Positions 6,914-9,161 of a stretch of DNA of 9,161 nucleotides are shown here, piece by piece. Origin of the DNA: Deltaproteobacteria bacterium (lineage in GTDB: Bacteria; Desulfobacterota; GWC2-55-46); assembly GCA_016219075.1 (NCBI GenBank), contig JACRCJ010000019.1, positions 1 through 9,161 on the forward strand. Direction: 5' to 3'. Below the pieces are notes generated by a model. That model had not been told where the DNA came from. It made no database searches and worked only from the letters and a program-made list of their open reading frames with translations. The number at the start of each line of letters is the position of its first letter. Positions within the stretch are counted from its first letter, which is position 1. The position numbers were made by a program, and so were the translations under genes.

Positions 6914-7046
6914 CCGTCAGGACCTCAGGCGACAACAAACCGCCCCGCCGCAATTCTTCGAGGTATTCGAAGGAAATATCGTTAGTCAGCCTCTGCGGCA
7001 AGCCGAGGGGAATCAAACCCCGACAGGGGACTAAAACGTTTACAGG
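6914..7046 (+). other. Hairpin-rich stretch between apgM and the mtgA terminator
   Basis: Several small hairpins follow one another: TTCTTCGA/TCGAAGGA (6954-6961/6967-6974, 8 bp with one G-T pair), a CGGC-AA-GCCG hairpin around 6996-7005, and GGGG-AATCAAA-CCCC (7007-7021). The CCCC of the last one can instead pair with GGGG at 7026-7029, so two alternative folds exist. No coding region is evident. It could be the 3' UTR of apgM or a regulatory leader for mtgA. Confidence 0.35.
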
Positions 7047-7084
7047 AAGAGGCCCTTTGGACGCTTTTGTCCGGGGCCTCTTTT
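7047..7084 (+). terminator. Intrinsic terminator between apgM and mtgA
   Basis: The 9-bp stem AAGAGGCCC (7047-7055) pairs with GGGCCTCTT (7074-7082). It contains an inner GGAC/GTCC helix (7059-7062/7069-7072), and TTTT (7081-7084) closes the 3' side. It is the clearest terminator in the window. It ends only 9 nt before the mtgA ATG, so it either ends the apgM transcript or acts as an attenuator for mtgA. Confidence 0.8.
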
Positions 7085-7093
7085 GATATTTGA

Positions 7094-7951
7094 ATGAAGA
7101 AGATACCATATCTCTTTCTGATACTCCTTTTTTCCGTAGCGGCCCTCTATTTTTTCGCCCTGCCTGACGTCGCGGCGCTTAAAAAGGAGAACCCGTTGAA
7201 GACCTCGCTAATGCTACTGAGAGAGGCCGAGTGGAAGGCGAAGGGGCTTAAAAGGACCGCGTACCGGGTCTGGGTCCCGTACTCAAGGATATCTCCGTAC
7301 CTTGTGAAGGCCGCCATCATCGCCGAGGACGACAAGTTCTGGAGCCACGAGGGTTTCGACTACGACGCCATAAAGAAAGCGATAGAGAAGGACATAAAGG
7401 CCGGAAGACTCAGGGCCGGGGGCTCAACCATCAGCCAGCAGCTCGCCAAGAACCTCTTCCTCACGCCCGAGAAGACGGCGCTGAGAAAGATACGCGAGGC
7501 CGCGATCACATGGAAGATCGAGAGGACGCTCTCCAAGAGGAGGATCATCGAGCTCTATCTGAATGTGGTTGAGTGGGGAGACGGCATATACGGGGCCGAG
7601 GCGGCCTCGCGCCATTATTTCGGCAAGTCCGCCGCGGAGCTTACCCCGATGGAGGCGGCGCGGCTCTCGGTAGTGCTCCCGAACCCAAGGAGACTGAACG
7701 CCTCCGGGGACCAGCGGTATGTGGCGGCCCGGGCAGAGGTAGTCTACGAGATAATGGTCAGAAGGGGGGTAGTCCTGCCGGAGCTTGAAGAGGCCGAAGC
7801 TGAGGCAGGGGCCGGGGATGGAGCAAGCGCCCCCGGTATAGAAGCCGGCCCTGTTGAGGGTAGCGCTACAGAGGCCCCATCGGGACTGAGCGCGCCGGAG
7901 GCCACGGGGCCGGTTCAAGACCTCATGCCCGAAAACCGGCCGAAGCCTTAA
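7094..7951 (+). CDS. mtgA: Monofunctional biosynthetic peptidoglycan transglycosylase (GT51)
   Basis: Polymerises lipid II into glycan strands at the outer face of the inner membrane. Residues 1-23 form one hydrophobic signal-anchor. The GT51 domain spans about 60-205: catalytic glutamate E78 in AEDDKFWSHEGFD, GGSTISQQLAKNLFL (109-123), second conserved glutamate E135 in RKIREAAITWKIE, and RRIIELYLNVVEWGDGIYG (149-167) with AASRHYFGKSA (170-180). No transpeptidase domain follows, so it is the monofunctional type. Residues from about 229 to 285 form an extra Ala/Glu/Gly/Pro-rich tail, probably disordered and not part of the usual family core. An in-frame TGA (7091-7093) immediately precedes the ATG, so the start cannot lie further upstream. 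There is no Shine-Dalgarno, and a terminator ends 9 nt before the start. It is unrelated to the threonine genes upstream. Confidence 0.95.
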   Translation: MKKIPYLFLILLFSVAALYFFALPDVAALKKENPLKTSLMLLREAEWKAKGLKRTAYRVWVPYSRISPYLVKAAIIAEDDKFWSHEGFDYDAIKKAIEKDIKAGRLRAGGSTISQQLAKNLFLTPEKTALRKIREAAITWKIERTLSKRRIIELYLNVVEWGDGIYGAEAASRHYFGKSAAELTPMEAARLSVVLPNPRRLNASGDQRYVAARAEVVYEIMVRRGVVLPELEEAEAEAGAGDGASAPGIEAGPVEGSATEAPSGLSAPEATGPVQDLMPENRPKP

Positions 7952-8290
7952 AAAGTCTTATAATACCCATCGTAGCTTCATCCTCTCGGAACCAATACCC
8001 GTTTCCATTCCCATCCCTCTTTTTTTCCACGACTCGGAAGAGAAAAGTCAGCCACCCCGATTTGACAGATATTGCCGAACCGGAGGCTCTTTTTCGCACG
8101 CACATTGGCGATGGAGGCCTTAAACGGACGCCCTGGTATTACTAAATTGATGAACGGCCGCAGGGGTGGCTCTTCCCGCAGCCGCTCTATTTGAAGCAGG
8201 GGCGCATTACAATTTCAGCTATTTTCATTCGCCGCTTATGTCTCGGCCTCTATCCCGACCCGCGTCCCCTGCACCGATAATAATTCCTCT
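7952..8290. other. Convergent intergenic region, nothing recognised
   Basis: This 339-nt stretch lies between the 3' ends of mtgA (+) and the cytochrome gene (-). I see no convincing gene, tRNA, repeat copy or strong intrinsic terminator for either side. TATAAT at 7959-7964 has no -35 partner, and TTGACA at 8062-8067 has no -10 partner. Its composition is less GC-rich than the coding regions. Confidence 0.6.
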
Positions 8291-8650
8291 TTACTCTTCA
8301 CTGCAGTTGCAGAGCTTTCTTAAGTACGCGACAATTTCCTTTATCTCGGTATCCGTCAGCACGCCATTCCAGGCGGGCATGAGGGCTGATTTGCCCACTG
8401 CAACCCCGCCCTGCTCGATGGCCAGGTAAAGGTCCTTGTCCTTGAGCTTCGGCATCTCCGCCCTGTTTGTGTGGTCCCTTGGGGTAGCGGACATATCGGC
8501 CTTGTTTATGCCCGCGCCGTTTCCTTTAAGGCCGTGGCACTGGGCGCAGTAGAGCCTGTAGTTGGACTCGGGGTTTTCCGCCCAGGCGCTCCGTATGCCG
8601 GCGACAGCTAAAATAATCGTAAACAGGACGGGCAGCGTTATCTTATTCAT
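8291..8650 (-). CDS. Small periplasmic class I c-type cytochrome (monoheme)
   Basis: 119 aa. An N-terminal signal peptide has a likely cleavage after AWA (residue 24), so the mature protein is about 95 aa and periplasmic. One heme-binding site, CAQCH (residues 35-39), is followed by GLKGNGAG, a common class I pattern. The likely axial methionine is M91 in LMPAWNG, followed by LTDTEIKEIVAYLRKL, the usual C-terminal helix. Two extra cysteines near the C-terminus (C114, C116, in LCNCSEE) are unusual. The start ATG (8650-8648) has a strong AAGGAGG-type site (8662-8656) 5 nt upstream. It overlaps the end of the upstream cytochrome gene by 8 nt, so the two are probably co-transcribed and translationally coupled. 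It is an electron carrier; the partner complex is not visible. I cannot assign a named subfamily. Confidence 0.92.
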   Translation of the reverse strand: MNKITLPVLFTIILAVAGIRSAWAENPESNYRLYCAQCHGLKGNGAGINKADMSATPRDHTNRAEMPKLKDKDLYLAIEQGGVAVGKSALMPAWNGVLTDTEIKEIVAYLRKLCNCSEE

Positions 8651-9161
8651 GGTCCCCTCCTTCTTTTTTCATCGACATTACGAAGTTCGTCAGCAACTCC
8701 CTTGAGCGGTCCGAAAGGTTCAAGCTCGGTGCCCAGCCCTTCGGTTCCCAGTACCTCGGGTCTTTAAGAAAACTCATGACCCAGTCGCCGTTAAGCCTTG
8801 AGCCAGCGTCATAGAGCGCAGGTGCGCTCACACCGCCTTTTATTTCGCCGTTTAACTCCACCTGGTGGCAGGCGTTGCAGGCCGTGGACTTGAAAAAGCT
8901 TACCTTGGCCATGGGCTTTGAGAACTTCGCCCCCGGGGTGTAGACGCCGGCGGGCATCTTCGGGTCCTTGAGGCTCATCAGGTATTTCGCAACTTCTTTG
9001 GCTTCGCCGGAGGTGAGCTTTGAGGCGCAAAGCGGAGGCTCTTCGATCTTATCGATGTTTTCCCCGCTCTTTATGTAGTTCAAATATACCGTACCCGTCG
9101 GCCTTATCCTGTAAGGCTTCTGGAGAAAACCTTCAAGAAACTTTTCCTGAAACTTGCTGCC
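8643..9161 (-). CDS. c-type cytochrome, 5'-truncated by the window edge
   Basis: The reading frame is open through the right edge without a stop or a credible start. The TTG at 9083-9081 is only an internal codon, and 26 further codons are visible upstream of it. About 172 C-terminal residues are seen. A heme site CNACH (codons 8879-8865) sits in FKSTACNACH, followed by a class I-like helix pattern. Before it is the tail of another cytochrome-like domain (a helix ending GEAKEVAKYLMSLKDP), so the full protein probably has at least two domains. In the visible heme domain the position where the axial Met-Pro is usual reads Ala-Pro (WAPSLNLSD). It overlaps the next cytochrome gene by 8 nt. A role as an electron-transfer subunit, possibly beside a cytochrome b or other complex further right, is inferred only. 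Confidence 0.88.
   Translation of the reverse strand, partial: GSKFQEKFLEGFLQKPYRIRPTGTVYLNYIKSGENIDKIEEPPLCASKLTSGEAKEVAKYLMSLKDPKMPAGVYTPGAKFSKPMAKVSFFKSTACNACHQVELNGEIKGGVSAPALYDAGSRLNGDWVMSFLKDPRYWEPKGWAPSLNLSDRSRELLTNFVMSMKKEGGDHE

Noticed and set aside
7007..7021. GGGG-AATCAAA-CCCC as the T-arm of a tRNA or tmRNA
   Set aside because: The loop does not match the T-loop consensus on either strand and no acceptor, anticodon or D-arm could be found around it.
6813..7109. A minus-strand open frame covering the apgM-mtgA gap
   Set aside because: It overlaps the apgM end, the terminator and the mtgA start, and I recognise no domain in it.
7959..7964. TATAAT just after the mtgA stop as a promoter
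   Set aside because: No acceptable -35 element lies 15-19 nt upstream and no gene follows on that strand.
9081..9083. TTG as the start of the right-edge cytochrome gene
   Set aside because: The frame stays open for 26 more codons to the window edge with cytochrome-like sequence, so the true start lies outside.

Overview
The window looks like a chromosomal segment of a GC-rich bacterium, probably a Desulfobacterota- or Nitrospirota-type anaerobe. The grounds are heavy use of ATA (Ile) and AGG (Arg) codons in an otherwise GC-rich background, a hom-thrC-apgM threonine cluster without a recognisable thrB, mono- and multi-domain periplasmic c-type cytochromes, and many palindromic intergenic repeats. 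The lineage is an inference; no rRNA or other phylogenetic marker is present.

Layout. 1-371: mosaic palindromic repeat (copy A), then an AT-rich promoter-like stretch. 372-2639 (+): membrane-bound hybrid sensor histidine kinase (two TM, two PAS, HisKA/HATPase, receiver). 2659-2833: second mosaic repeat (copy B). 2868-4211 (+): homoserine dehydrogenase. 4198-5268 (+): threonine synthase, overlapping hom by 14 nt with a GTG start. 5269-5689: non-coding stretch with a near-consensus sigma-70 promoter, a possible structured RNA starting where that promoter would initiate, a 33-nt core copy (C) of the repeat, and a cluster of ATTGCG-type repeats. 5690-6913 (+): archaeal-type cofactor-independent phosphoglycerate mutase family protein, the proposed substitute homoserine kinase. 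6914-7093: hairpin-rich leader ending in an intrinsic terminator 9 nt before the next start codon. 7094-7951 (+): monofunctional peptidoglycan glycosyltransferase with a low-complexity tail. 7952-8290: convergent intergenic region with nothing recognisable. 8291-8650 (-) and 8643-9161 (-, runs off the right edge): two overlapping cytochrome c genes.

How the genes work together. hom, thrC and probably apgM form a threonine module: aspartate semialdehyde to homoserine (Hom), homoserine to O-phosphohomoserine (missing canonical ThrB; the ApgM-like protein is the candidate), then to threonine (ThrC). The kinase gene, the transglycosylase and the cytochromes are functionally separate neighbours. 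The most interesting items are the non-canonical homoserine kinase candidate, the promoter plus structured-RNA candidate at 5295-5426, the terminator/leader arrangement before mtgA, and the modular repeats with a recurring GCAAGC hairpin centre. No clearly new multi-gene system is visible.
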